Below, piece after piece: positions 29,007-39,997 of a stretch of DNA of 64,000 nucleotides. A model generated the notes under the pieces. That model worked only from the letters and a program-made list of their open reading frames with translations. It did not search any database and was not told the origin of the DNA. Origin of the DNA: Acidobacteriota bacterium (lineage in GTDB: Bacteria; Acidobacteriota; Thermoanaerobaculia; Multivoradales; J023). The stretch covers positions 62,001 to 126,000 of the forward strand of contig JAJCXR010000026.1 in assembly GCA_029263315.1 (NCBI GenBank). The letters run 5' to 3'. Both the position numbers and the translations under genes were made by a program. Position 1 is the stretch's first letter, and the number at the start of each line of letters is the position of its first letter.

Positions 29007-29906
29007 TCAGTGGGCTCCCGCCTCGCCGTGATCTTCGTGGTGCACATTGACCGACATGCCGATGAACAGCGTCGTCAAGTACGTGAAGATGAAGGCTTGG
29101 AGAAAAGCCACAAAAATCTCCAACATGGTGACCGCAACGCTGCCCAGGACGACGGGGATGGCTACACCGAGCCCGACACCCGTTCCGAGGGCCGCGCCGG
29201 CCTTCAGGATCATCATCAACAGGACGGCGAGCAGAATGTGCCCAGCGACCATGTTGGCGAACAAACGAACTGCCAGCGCAAAGATCTTCGAAACAAGACC
29301 AGCGATCTCGACCGGTAGCATCAACGGCGCCATCCAGATCGGCCCGGGCACGAAGTGCGCCAGATAGGCCTTGCCACCATAACGCAAGCCGTTGAAAACC
29401 ATCAGAATCATGGTCATGATGGCCAAGGTGGCCGTGACCCAGATATTGCCCGTCGCCGTGCCGCCGATATGGATACCAAACCACACCGGCGTCACCGTGC
29501 CGAGGGGTAACATCCCCAGCAGATTGAGCGACAGAACGAAGAAAAAGGCGCTCCAGATGTACTTGATGAAGCGATCCGTGTGCTCACCAAGGTGGGGCTC
29601 GGCAACCTCTTTGCGAAAGTACTGGCAGACCAACTCGATGAAGTTGGCGAAGCCAGAAGGCACCAAGCCGGCGATTTCCCCTTTCCCTTTGCGACGCCGC
29701 ATGAAGATGGGGAAGAAGATGCAGAGCAGCAATCCTCCCAAGATCATCATGACGATCTGGTCGCTGAGCAGGGTGATGACCCCCTCAGGAGTCAGGAATC
29801 CCATGTCCGCAGGTCGTTGCACCAAAGGATGGGGCACGACATGGGCTAATGGGTTGTCTCCCGCAACTTGCAGATTCATCGACTTCGACTCCACTTCGGT
29901 CAGCAT
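29007..29906 (-). CDS. atpB: F1Fo ATP synthase a subunit
   Basis: 299 residues; the internal ATG at 29879 (MNLQVAGDNPLAH) is an alternative start with GGAG upstream. The essential Arg lies in FALAVRLFANMVAGHILL, and the last membrane helices have FVAFLQAFIFTYLTTLFIG. The first segment (VITLLSDQIVMMILGGLLLC) and the SAFFFVLSLNLLGMLPLG region are also standard. It forms the ion half-channels against the c ring. It is the first canonical Fo gene after the I/Z-type genes and ends in a His-rich tail (VHHEDHGEAGAH). Confidence 0.96.
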   Translation of the reverse strand: MLTEVESKSMNLQVAGDNPLAHVVPHPLVQRPADMGFLTPEGVITLLSDQIVMMILGGLLLCIFFPIFMRRRKGKGEIAGLVPSGFANFIELVCQYFRKEVAEPHLGEHTDRFIKYIWSAFFFVLSLNLLGMLPLGTVTPVWFGIHIGGTATGNIWVTATLAIMTMILMVFNGLRYGGKAYLAHFVPGPIWMAPLMLPVEIAGLVSKIFALAVRLFANMVAGHILLAVLLMMILKAGAALGTGVGLGVAIPVVLGSVAVTMLEIFVAFLQAFIFTYLTTLFIGMSVNVHHEDHGEAGAH

Positions 29907-30047
29907 CTCGACCCATCACGGGCCGTCGCTGCTTGAAACATCTCAGGCATGCCGCCGTCGGCAACACCGCTATTTAGAAACCTTGCGCGCTAGCCGGACC
30001 GGTTATTCGAGGCCGGGCCATTCGCCCTCCTCGACCCGGTATCAGAG

Positions 30048-30476
30048 CTAGGCGTTCTTAGCCTGCATCAGCGCCCTGGCAAACGTCGTGTCCGCAACCA
30101 GAAACGCAGCGTGGGCGATGGCCACCCAGATCAGCAAGGGCGGCAGGCTGAAGAAACCGCTGAGCGCCACCACCAGAGAAAGAACCAAGGCCACGGACAA
30201 ACGCACCGCGATCGCCCCCATGGCCGCTGAGATGGAATCGAGGGGAGGGCGGTACCGCGTCATGTAGACGGGAAGCGTTCCCACCCAAGATGCCACCAGG
30301 GCGATGGCCGTACCGACGAGCATGCCGGCCATTCCATGATTCGGTGCCCAGCGCATCGTCGGCCAATATCCGAGAGCCCAGAGAACCAACAGCGTGACGG
30401 CGGAGTGGACAGCGAACCGTCGGTAAAAACCGACGACCAGCGCGTCGAGCCTCTGCTTACCAGCCTCATTCATCAT
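30048..30476 (-). CDS. ATP synthase subunit I-like membrane protein
   Basis: 142 residues with four predicted membrane segments (HSAVTLLVLWALGYW, GMLVGTAIALVASWVGTL, IAVRLSVALVLSLVVALSG, LLIWVAIAHAAFLVADTTFA). Size, topology and the position directly before atpB match AtpI, which helps c-ring assembly and Mg2+ supply in some bacteria, but sequence identity cannot be judged by eye. It overlaps the preceding small gene by 8-11 bp. Confidence 0.7.
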   Translation of the reverse strand: MMNEAGKQRLDALVVGFYRRFAVHSAVTLLVLWALGYWPTMRWAPNHGMAGMLVGTAIALVASWVGTLPVYMTRYRPPLDSISAAMGAIAVRLSVALVLSLVVALSGFFSLPPLLIWVAIAHAAFLVADTTFARALMQAKNA

Positions 30477-30714
30477 CGTTCATCGGTCGCTGGCTCTCGC
30501 CCATGGCCTTGAAGGACGTTCGAATGAGGTTGTAGAAACCACCGACCAGCCCTATCACCAAACACACCAAGAGCCCCCACGGACCACTGCCGTAGTGGCG
30601 ATCAATCCACAGACCCACCAAAGTGAATCCCAGGACGGCCCCAACGAGCTCGATCCCCAACCCGGCGAGACGAAGCTGTGGCCTACGCCCACTTCGATGC
30701 TTTCCCGAAGGCAT
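30466..30714 (-). CDS. AtpZ/AtpI-type small membrane protein
   Basis: 82 residues from the ATG at 30714. Two membrane helices carry the AtpZ pattern: [29 protein letters not shown] and PWGLLVCLVIGLVGGFYNLIRTSFK, with the D-x-H-x-G-S turn and final FYNLIR typical of F1Fo-associated AtpZ. A GTG at 30804 would extend it by 30 residues but would place the start within the candidate promoter. It is the first gene of the atp operon, in the position usual for atpZ/atpI. Confidence 0.8.
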   Translation of the reverse strand: MPSGKHRSGRRPQLRLAGLGIELVGAVLGFTLVGLWIDRHYGSGPWGLLVCLVIGLVGGFYNLIRTSFKAMGESQRPMNDDE

Positions 30715-30789
30715 CAGACGCCCCGCTGATAGGTGTGCTGTTAGAGGATGACTGGGATAGACGAATCCCCTCAAATTTCGGACCGGCGT

Positions 30790-30818
30790 ATTGTTGCACC
30801 TCACGCCTTGCCTGGCAA
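30790..30818 (-). promoter_or_regulatory. Candidate sigma-70 promoter of the atp operon
   Basis: On the minus strand TTGCCA (30818-30813), 17-bp spacer, AACAAT (30795-30790): five and four of six consensus matches. Transcription would begin about 70 bp before the 30714 start codon. The 262-bp divergent region shared with the ECF sigma gene also has the inverted repeat TTGAA-N7-TTCAA at about 30876-30892. Confidence 0.45.
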
Positions 30819-30976
30819 CCCTCCTCCAAGCTAATCCTTTAAATGAGCTGTTCTCGGCCCTTTACGGGCTCAGGTTGAATCGATTCTTCAACTTCTGACG
30901 TATGTCATGGCGACAGCACCCACGATGACGATAGAGTAGCTGCCCGACAGCTGATCACCAGCGAGCGACCTCCCAA

Positions 30977-31666
30977 ATGGAAAACATCACAGCCAACAGC
31001 TCAGACCCAACGCGGCTCGATTGGAATTTCGAGACCGCCGCCCTGCCGTTTCTGGACGGCCTCTACAACATGGGCTACCGGCTGACCCGCAACGCTGAGG
31101 ACGCCGAGGATCTGGTTCAAGAGACTTACTTCAAAGCCTACAAGCACTACGACAAGTTCCAAGAGGGGACAAATCTCAAAGCGTGGCTCTTTCGCATTTT
31201 GCGCAACACCTTCATCAACGGCTACCGCAAAAAGCAGAACCAGCCTCCGCAGAGCGCCTTCTCGGACATCGAGGACTCTTTCGAGAGCCTGGTCAATCAA
31301 GACGCTGGCCAGGAGATCAAGAATCCGGAAGAGGAGATCCTGAGCGGTGTCATCGACGAGGACGTTCAGGAAGCCCTTGATACGCTTCGGGAGGACTATC
31401 GGCTGGTCATTCATCTTGTCGATTTAGAGGGCTTCTCTTACAAAGAAGCCGCCGAAATCCTCGAGGTGCCGGTGGGCACGGTGATGAGCCGACTCTATCG
31501 GGGACGCCGTCTGCTGGAGCGCGTCCTGCTGGACTACGCCCGCCGACACGGCTATCTGCGCGATGAGGAACCTTCGAAAATGCGGTCGACCAAAGATGAT
31601 CGCTCGGCTCCTGACCGCGGGGCTGCTGGCACTGAAACCGCCGATCGTGGCTCCGCCGCCGACTGA
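30977..31666 (+). CDS. ECF-type RNA polymerase sigma factor
   Basis: 229 residues. Region 2 is [20 protein letters not shown], then [20 protein letters not shown] and [20 protein letters not shown], the form of RpoE-group sigma factors. Region 4 is [20 protein letters not shown], with the helix-turn-helix [20 protein letters not shown] followed by [15 protein letters not shown]. The C-terminal 35 residues are disordered and charged. It would direct RNA polymerase to a stress or envelope regulon. It is followed 181 bp later by a zinc anti-sigma gene, and is divergent from the atp operon. There is no clear ribosome site before the ATG. Confidence 0.95.
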   Translation: MENITANSSDPTRLDWNFETAALPFLDGLYNMGYRLTRNAEDAEDLVQETYFKAYKHYDKFQEGTNLKAWLFRILRNTFINGYRKKQNQPPQSAFSDIEDSFESLVNQDAGQEIKNPEEEILSGVIDEDVQEALDTLREDYRLVIHLVDLEGFSYKEAAEILEVPVGTVMSRLYRGRRLLERVLLDYARRHGYLRDEEPSKMRSTKDDRSAPDRGAAGTETADRGSAAD

Positions 31667-31733
31667 ATGAGCGGCCGAGGGATACCATGGATATCGACAC
31701 CACAGATATCTTTGCCGAGGTCGGCACCTTGAT

Positions 31734-31764
31734 GGAATAACTACCCCTTGCCGCGGGTTATTCC
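31734..31764 (+). promoter_or_regulatory. Stem-loop between sigma and anti-sigma genes
   Basis: GGAATAAC at 31734-31741 and GTTATTCC at 31757-31764 form a perfect 8-bp stem, with CCC/GGG pairing possible inside the loop. No T-tract follows, so it is more likely an mRNA processing or attenuation structure than a terminator. A possible 17-codon ORF (ATG 31687, GAGGG upstream) ends within its 5' arm. Confidence 0.4.
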
Positions 31765-31847
31765 AACGACTGGTCATCGAGCGTACGACGCAGGTATGCC
31801 CTACGTTCTACAGAGCCTAGGTCCCAAAGACGCTTTGCGGAGGAAGC

Positions 31848-32090
31848 ATGGATTGTAAGAAGGTCATGGAAGAGTTGGTCTTCCGCCTCGCTGACGACGA
31901 CTTGGCGCAGGACTTGATCGTGGCCTATCGACAGCATGTCGAATGTTGCCCCCATTGTGCACGCTGCACCAAGAGGACCCGTTATGTCCTCACGGTTGTT
32001 CGCGAGCGTACCGCCCGCCTGCAGGCACCGAAGCACTTACGCTTGAAGATCATCGCCGGCCTCTCCACGCGTCGCGATCAGCTGCACTAG
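31848..32090 (+). CDS. Zinc-finger anti-sigma factor (ZAS/zf-HC2 type)
   Basis: 80 residues; GGAGGAAGC directly precedes the ATG. The zinc motif H-x3-C-x2-C is HVECCPHC, preceded by the N-terminal Cys of MDCKKVMEELV, which is the usual fourth ligand region. No membrane segment is present, so it would be a soluble, probably redox-responsive, anti-sigma of the RsrA/ChrR-N type that binds the ECF factor encoded just upstream. Oxidation or zinc loss would free the sigma factor; that mechanism is by analogy. Confidence 0.88.
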   Translation: MDCKKVMEELVFRLADDDLAQDLIVAYRQHVECCPHCARCTKRTRYVLTVVRERTARLQAPKHLRLKIIAGLSTRRDQLH

Positions 32091-32132
32091 CTGTCCCTCA
32101 GCTGGCCTCGGAGGTCGCCCTCCGGTGCTGCC

Positions 32133-34697
32133 ATGAGACGCGAGCCACTACCCATAGACGGGGTCTTGCCCGATCTTCTCGAAGCCTTCGATAGACAACC
32201 CGCGGTCATTCTTCGGGCTCCTCCCGGAGCCGGCAAGACAACCCGTGTTCCCCCGGCGCTTCTAACCTCTCCCCGGCTGGCCACAGGCCAGATCATCATG
32301 CTGGAGCCACGGCGCATCGCAGCCCGTGCCGCGGCTCGACGCATCGCTGAAGAGCAGGGCTGGAGGCTGGGGGAAGAGGTCGGCTACCGCATCCGTTTCG
32401 ACAGCCGATCCGGCCCGCGGACGCGCATTCTGGTGGTCACCGAAGGCATTCTCGTCCAGATGCTGCAGCGCGACCCTTTCCTCGAAGGCGTCTCCGCCCT
32501 GGTTTTCGACGAGTTCCACGAGCGCCACCTCGACTCCGACTTGGCCCTCGCCATGGCCAAGAAAGTCCAGGCCCAGGCGCGCCCGGATCTTCGCCTGGTG
32601 GTGATGTCCGCAACGCTGGAAACCGCGACCTTGGCCGAGTACTTCGACCACTGCGCCGTCATCGAAAGTGAAGGCCGCAGCTTTCCGGTGAGCGTCGATT
32701 ATCTCGAGCTGGCGGACCCGCGGCCGATTCACACGGCGGCCGGCCATGCGGTGCGCAAGGTGCTGGAGCACAGCGCGGGCCATGTGCTGGTCTTTCTTCC
32801 GGGGGTGGGCGAGATCCGACGTACCGGCGAGCTCTTGGAGTCCTGGAAAGACCTCGGCAGCATCGCCATCCATCCCCTCTACGGTGACTTGCCGGGGAAC
32901 CGCCAGGACGCCGTCCTCGAGCCGAGCCGACGGCGCAAGGTCATCCTCGCCACCAATGTCGCCGAGACCTCGATCACCATCGACGGTGTCGGAGCGGTGA
33001 TCGACAGCGGCTGGGAACGCAGCCTGCGCTTCGACCCCGCCTACGGCCTGGATCGGTTACAACGGGTACGCATCTCCCTGGCCTCGGCAGAACAAAGGGC
33101 GGGGCGAGCCGGGCGGCAAGGGCCGGGCTATTGCCTGAGGTTGTGGACGCAGCACGATCACCGCAGCCTGGCACCCCAATCGACCCCCGAGATTCGACGG
33201 CTCGACTTGGCGGCCCCCTTGCTCCAGCTCTACGCCTGGGGGGAGGCAGATCCGTTGCACTTCGACTGGCTGGAGGCGCCGAAGAGCTCGTCGCTGGATC
33301 GAGCCCATCGCCTCCTGGAGGATCTCGGCGCCCTCAGCCGCCAGGGTGATGGCTGGCGCATCAGCCCGCTGGGCCAGATGATGGTCAAGCTCGGCACCCA
33401 GCCCCGCCTGGCACGCCTCCTGGTGGAAGGCTTTCGCCGCGGTATGAGCCGCGAAACCGCCCTCTGTGCAGCACTTCTATCTGAACGGGACATCGTCAAC
33501 CGGCCGGCCGGACAACGACGCGTCATCGCCATGCGGTCGTCGACCTCGGACCTACTGGACCGCCTCGACGCCCTGGAGCACTTCGCCGGCACCGGTTACG
33601 GGGAGACCGCCCTCGGCCCGGCCCACCCCGGCCGTTGCCGCCAAGTCCTGCGCTCCGCCGAGTTGTTGCAAGGTCAGACGCAACGGCGCCTGGGACCGGC
33701 GGCCGCTGATCTGGAGCCCCTGGCAGACGATGCGCCGACGGCACTCTCGCGGGCCCTACTGGTGGCTTTTCCTGATCGGGTCGTACGGCGGCGCGAGGCG
33801 GGCAGCCGTCTCGGGCGGATGGTCGGAGGCCGTGGCGCTCGCCTGGCGGAGATGAGCACGGTCACCGAAAGCGAGCTCTTCTTGGGCTTGGAGATCGACG
33901 GTGGCGAGCGCCACCACCGGGACATCCTGATCCGGCAAGCCTCCGCCATCGAGGCCGACTGGCTGCCCGAAGACCAGTTGCGGCAAGGGGTGGAAACAGA
34001 CTTCGACGAGACGCGACAACGGGTCGTCGCCCATCGGACGCGCTACTATCGAGACCTGCTGCTCGAACGCCAAGAGGTGCCTCCAGACCCAGCTACCGCG
34101 GCGCGAATCCTGGCCGAGGCCGCCGGTCGCCATTGGCAACAGCTGTTGCCCAAGGACGACCGCGATCTGATGGATTTGCTGGCCCGCCTGCGCAGCTTGC
34201 AGCAATGGCTTCCGGAGCTCGACCTGCCGACCTTCGAAGACGATGCTTGGGCGGAGCTGTTGCCAGGGTTTTGCCACGGCCTGCGTTCCTTTGACGACCT
34301 CCGTCGCCTGCCGTGGCGCTCCATCTTGCAGGGCCACCTGGATCATCGTCAACGCTCTGCGCTCGAGCGGGCGGCGCCGTCCCACCTCGAAGTGCCGAGC
34401 GGCTCGCAGATCCGTCTGCGCTACGAGCCAGGCCAGCCGCCAGTCTTGGCGGTGCGCATTCAGGAGCTCTTCGGCCTGGAGGAAACCCCGACCGTGGCCG
34501 AAGGGCGGCAGAAGGTCCTGCTGCATTTGCTGGCGCCCAACCAACGGCCGCAGCAGGTCACCGACGATCTGAAAAGCTTCTGGCGCAATACCTACCCGCA
34601 GATCCGCAAAGAGCTCTTCGGTCGCTATCCCAAACACGCCTGGCCCGAAGACCCGTTGACGGCAACGCCGGAATCGCGGCCCAAGCGTCGGCGGTGA
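32133..34697 (+). CDS. hrpB: ATP-dependent helicase HrpB
   Basis: 854 residues, the usual HrpB length. DExH motifs: Walker A APPGAGKTTRVP at about residue 29, motif Ia MLEPRRIAARAAARRIAEEQ, motif II DEFHERHLDSDLALAM, motif III VMSATLE, and in the second domain NVAETSITIDGVGAVID and QRAGRAGRQGPGYCLRLW. The HrpB-specific C-terminus is present (WRNTYPQIRKELFGRYPKHA, then WPEDPLTATP). The protein is a DEAH-type RNA helicase of unsettled cellular role. It lies 42 bp after the anti-sigma gene on the same strand but is probably unrelated in function. Confidence 0.97.
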   Translation: MRREPLPIDGVLPDLLEAFDRQPAVILRAPPGAGKTTRVPPALLTSPRLATGQIIMLEPRRIAARAAARRIAEEQGWRLGEEVGYRIRFDSRSGPRTRILVVTEGILVQMLQRDPFLEGVSALVFDEFHERHLDSDLALAMAKKVQAQARPDLRLVVMSATLETATLAEYFDHCAVIESEGRSFPVSVDYLELADPRPIHTAAGHAVRKVLEHSAGHVLVFLPGVGEIRRTGELLESWKDLGSIAIHPLYGDLPGNRQDAVLEPSRRRKVILATNVAETSITIDGVGAVIDSGWERSLRFDPAYGLDRLQRVRISLASAEQRAGRAGRQGPGYCLRLWTQHDHRSLAPQSTPEIRRLDLAAPLLQLYAWGEADPLHFDWLEAPKSSSLDRAHRLLEDLGALSRQGDGWRISPLGQMMVKLGTQPRLARLLVEGFRRGMSRETALCAALLSERDIVNRPAGQRRVIAMRSSTSDLLDRLDALEHFAGTGYGETALGPAHPGRCRQVLRSAELLQGQTQRRLGPAAADLEPLADDAPTALSRALLVAFPDRVVRRREAGSRLGRMVGGRGARLAEMSTVTESELFLGLEIDGGERHHRDILIRQASAIEADWLPEDQLRQGVETDFDETRQRVVAHRTRYYRDLLLERQEVPPDPATAARILAEAAGRHWQQLLPKDDRDLMDLLARLRSLQQWLPELDLPTFEDDAWAELLPGFCHGLRSFDDLRRLPWRSILQGHLDHRQRSALERAAPSHLEVPSGSQIRLRYEPGQPPVLAVRIQELFGLEETPTVAEGRQKVLLHLLAPNQRPQQVTDDLKSFWRNTYPQIRKELFGRYPKHAWPEDPLTATPESRPKRRR

Positions 34698-34887
34698 GGC
34701 CGGAGCCTGGGGATGTCGGGTCTTTGGTACGGGTCTTGGTGCGTCTCGTGTGGTTCGCCTTGAGGCGGACGACGATGAGGGTTACACTGACCCCATAAAT
34801 CCTGACGCCCCTATTCTGCGCTAGCCGCGACTGTGCTTCAATCTGGACTCGATAGCCTCCCCTTAACTTGCCGATGGAGATGAGACA

Positions 34888-35319
34888 ATGAGCGACACCC
34901 CGATTCCCCCACCCCCCGGCGGCACGCCTCCAGGCCCGCCCCCAGCCGCACCGCCGGCGGCCTCGCCGAACCCTGCCGGTGGCACCGTGTCACCCAACCG
35001 GACGATCATGCTCGTCCTTTCTTACCTGTGGTTGCTCGCCCTGGTGCCTTTCCTGGTAGAGAAGGATGACAAAGAAGTGCAATGGCACGCCAAGCATGGC
35101 TTGGTCTTGGCCGGCGCGGAATTTGTCCTATGGATTGCGGTCATCATCGTCGGCATCATCCTCGCCATGATGGTCGATTTCTTGGGTTGCATCGCCTCCC
35201 TGCTGCAACTGGTCCTATGGTTAGGCGTCCTCGCTCTGCATGTCTTCCTCATCTTCAAAGCGGTCAACGGTGAACGTTTCAAGATCAAGGGCATCAGCGA
35301 ATTTGCCGATCGCTTCTGA
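34888..35319 (+). CDS. DUF4870-type small membrane protein
   Basis: 143 residues. A Pro/Ala-rich cytoplasmic tail (PPPPGGTPPGPPPAAPPAAS) is followed by NRTIMLVLSYLWLLALVPFL, then VEKDDKEVQWHAKHGLVLAG (the conserved HAKxG-type segment of DUF4870/TM2-like proteins), and two further membrane helices. The function of the family is unknown. GAGATGAGACA precedes the ATG. The 190 bp before it hold no feature I can support. It is probably cotranscribed with yidD (31-bp gap). Confidence 0.75.
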   Translation: MSDTPIPPPPGGTPPGPPPAAPPAASPNPAGGTVSPNRTIMLVLSYLWLLALVPFLVEKDDKEVQWHAKHGLVLAGAEFVLWIAVIIVGIILAMMVDFLGCIASLLQLVLWLGVLALHVFLIFKAVNGERFKIKGISEFADRF

Positions 35320-35350
35320 GCACCACCCTCGGACCCCATCCGAGAAAACC

Positions 35351-35662
35351 ATGAGCAAAGGATGGCGTCGATGTCTCGTCGGCGCCATCTTTTGTTTTCT
35401 GCTCATCGGCTTCGACCTCTCACGCCCGCCCCAAGACCAGTGGTCCGCCCACGCCATGCTGTGGGGCATTGACCTCTATCAAGCGACCCTCTCTCCTCTG
35501 ATGCCGACGGCTGGCATAGAATGTCGTTTCACGCCCACCTGTAGTCACTACGGTGAGGGGGCCATCCGGCGCTACGGCGCCCTGGGCGGCAGCTGGCGAG
35601 CCGTTTGGCGCATCCTGCGCTGTGGCCCCTGGACACCTCGAGGGACGGAAGACCCACCATGA
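35351..35662 (+). CDS. yidD: Membrane protein insertion efficiency factor YidD
   Basis: 103 residues from the ATG at 35351. It has the family core DLYQATLSPLMPTAGIECRF followed by TPTCSHYGEGAIRRYGALGG and WRILRCGPWTPRG; the paired cysteines in CRFTPTCSHY are diagnostic. A hydrophobic N-terminal segment (CLVGAIFCFLLIGFDLS) is longer than in most YidD proteins. The family assists insertion of membrane proteins via YidC, usually being encoded next to rnpA/yidC; here it stands apart from them. The stop overlaps the next start as ATGA. Confidence 0.93.
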   Translation: MSKGWRRCLVGAIFCFLLIGFDLSRPPQDQWSAHAMLWGIDLYQATLSPLMPTAGIECRFTPTCSHYGEGAIRRYGALGGSWRAVWRILRCGPWTPRGTEDPP

Positions 35663-36003
35663 AACCCCTGTACTTGACCGAGGCTCGACGGCTCAATGAG
35701 CGCCATGGGCTACAGCTCACCTGGAGCGACGGGCACACCGCCACCCTGGACTACGACTACCTGCGGGGCTTTTGCCCCTGTGCCATGTGCCAAGGCCATG
35801 GCTCCAACGAGGTCACCTACCAAGCGCCCCGCAAACCGGTGACCCCTGAGACCATTGCGCCGGTGGGCAACTATGGAATCTCCATCGTTTGGTCGGACAT
35901 GCACGCCACGGGCATCTACCGCTTCGATTTTCTGCGGCGCATTTGCACTTGCCCCCAGTGCCTCCCCGAGGGGGACGATCCTCCCCGTGCCGTGAGGGCT
36001 TGA
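35659..36003 (+). CDS. DUF971 (gamma-butyrobetaine hydroxylase N-terminal-like) protein
   Basis: 114 residues starting at the ATG of the ATGA overlap with yidD. The DUF971 pattern is clear: LQLTWSDGHTATLDYDYLRG, then FCPCAMCQGHG, then VTPETIAPVGNYGISIVWSD and MHATGIYRFDFLRRICTCPQC. The paired CxxC motifs probably bind a metal. Stand-alone members are often found near Fe-S and ATP-synthase or Mrp genes; the role is not established. It precedes the biotin carboxylase gene by 41 bp. Confidence 0.88.
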   Translation: MKPLYLTEARRLNERHGLQLTWSDGHTATLDYDYLRGFCPCAMCQGHGSNEVTYQAPRKPVTPETIAPVGNYGISIVWSDMHATGIYRFDFLRRICTCPQCLPEGDDPPRAVRA

Positions 36004-36044
36004 GCTGCTATCATCCGCCGACCCTTTTCCCCTTTGGAGATTCG

Positions 36045-37576
<1,532 letters not shown>

Positions 37577-37589
<13 letters not shown>

Positions 37590-38107
37590 TCGGACTGGCG
37601 GGGAAAGAGAAAGCCCTGCATCTCGAACGCTTCGGAGATCGTTATCTGATCACCTTGGACGAGGCACGCTACGAAGTGGATGTGGTGCAGGCCGGACCGG
37701 GTGTCCTCAGCCTGATCATCGACGGCGCCCAATACGAGGTGGCGGTGGAGCCCCAGAAACCCGGCCCCCGGGGGAGCGCCCACTATCAAGTCCTCAGTAT
37801 GCGTGGCCAGGACGATGTGTCGTTGGTCGACCCCCTCACCCATTTGGCACAGCTCTCCCGGGGCAGCGACGCCAACGATGGCACGCAGAGGGTGACAGCC
37901 TATATGCCAGGTCAAGTGGTGGAGATCTTGGTGTCGGAAGGCGAGACGGTGCAACCGGGGCAAGGGGTCTTGGTCTTGGAAGCGATGAAGATGAAAAACG
38001 AGATCCAGAGCGAGAGCGCTGGCATCGTCACTCACATCCACGTGCAAGAGGGCCAAGCGGTCGAAGCCGACGACCTTCTCTTCGAGGTCGGCGAAGCCCC
38101 CGCCTGA
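37577..38107 (+). CDS. Biotin carboxyl carrier protein
   Basis: 176 residues. The C-terminal biotinyl domain has the biotinylation motif VLEAMKMKNEI, preceded by VTAYMPGQVVEILVSEGETV and followed by AGIVTHIHVQEGQAVEADDL, so the Lys of AMKM would bear biotin. The N-terminal 95 residues (RFGDRYLITLDEARYEVDVV, then YEVAVEPQKPG) resemble the BT domain region of acyl-CoA carboxylase alpha subunits. Splitting of the alpha chain into two overlapping genes accounts for the architecture. A strong terminator follows. Confidence 0.93.
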
Positions 38108-38157
38108 AGCACGACGGGCCGCTTCTTCGATCACTTCCCGGCTCTTCCTGCAGCCAA

Positions 38158-38190
38158 CAAAAAGGGCGCCCTCGGGCGCCCTTTTTGCGT
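38158..38190. terminator. Bidirectional rho-independent terminator
   Basis: AAAAAGGGCGCCC, loop TCG, GGGCGCCCTTTTT: a near-perfect GC-rich stem with A and T tracts on both sides. It lies between the convergent biotin carrier gene and rpoD and should serve both. Confidence 0.92.
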
Positions 38191-38225
38191 CTGGTCATGT
38201 GCCCCCCGGGGGGCACTCACCCCTC

Positions 38226-39929
<1,704 letters not shown>

Positions 39930-39997
39930 TTCCCTTCCTACCTTCCTGCGGACGCCGACACCAAGCCCGAAGGGGCGATGTCGCCGTGGATGCTAAA

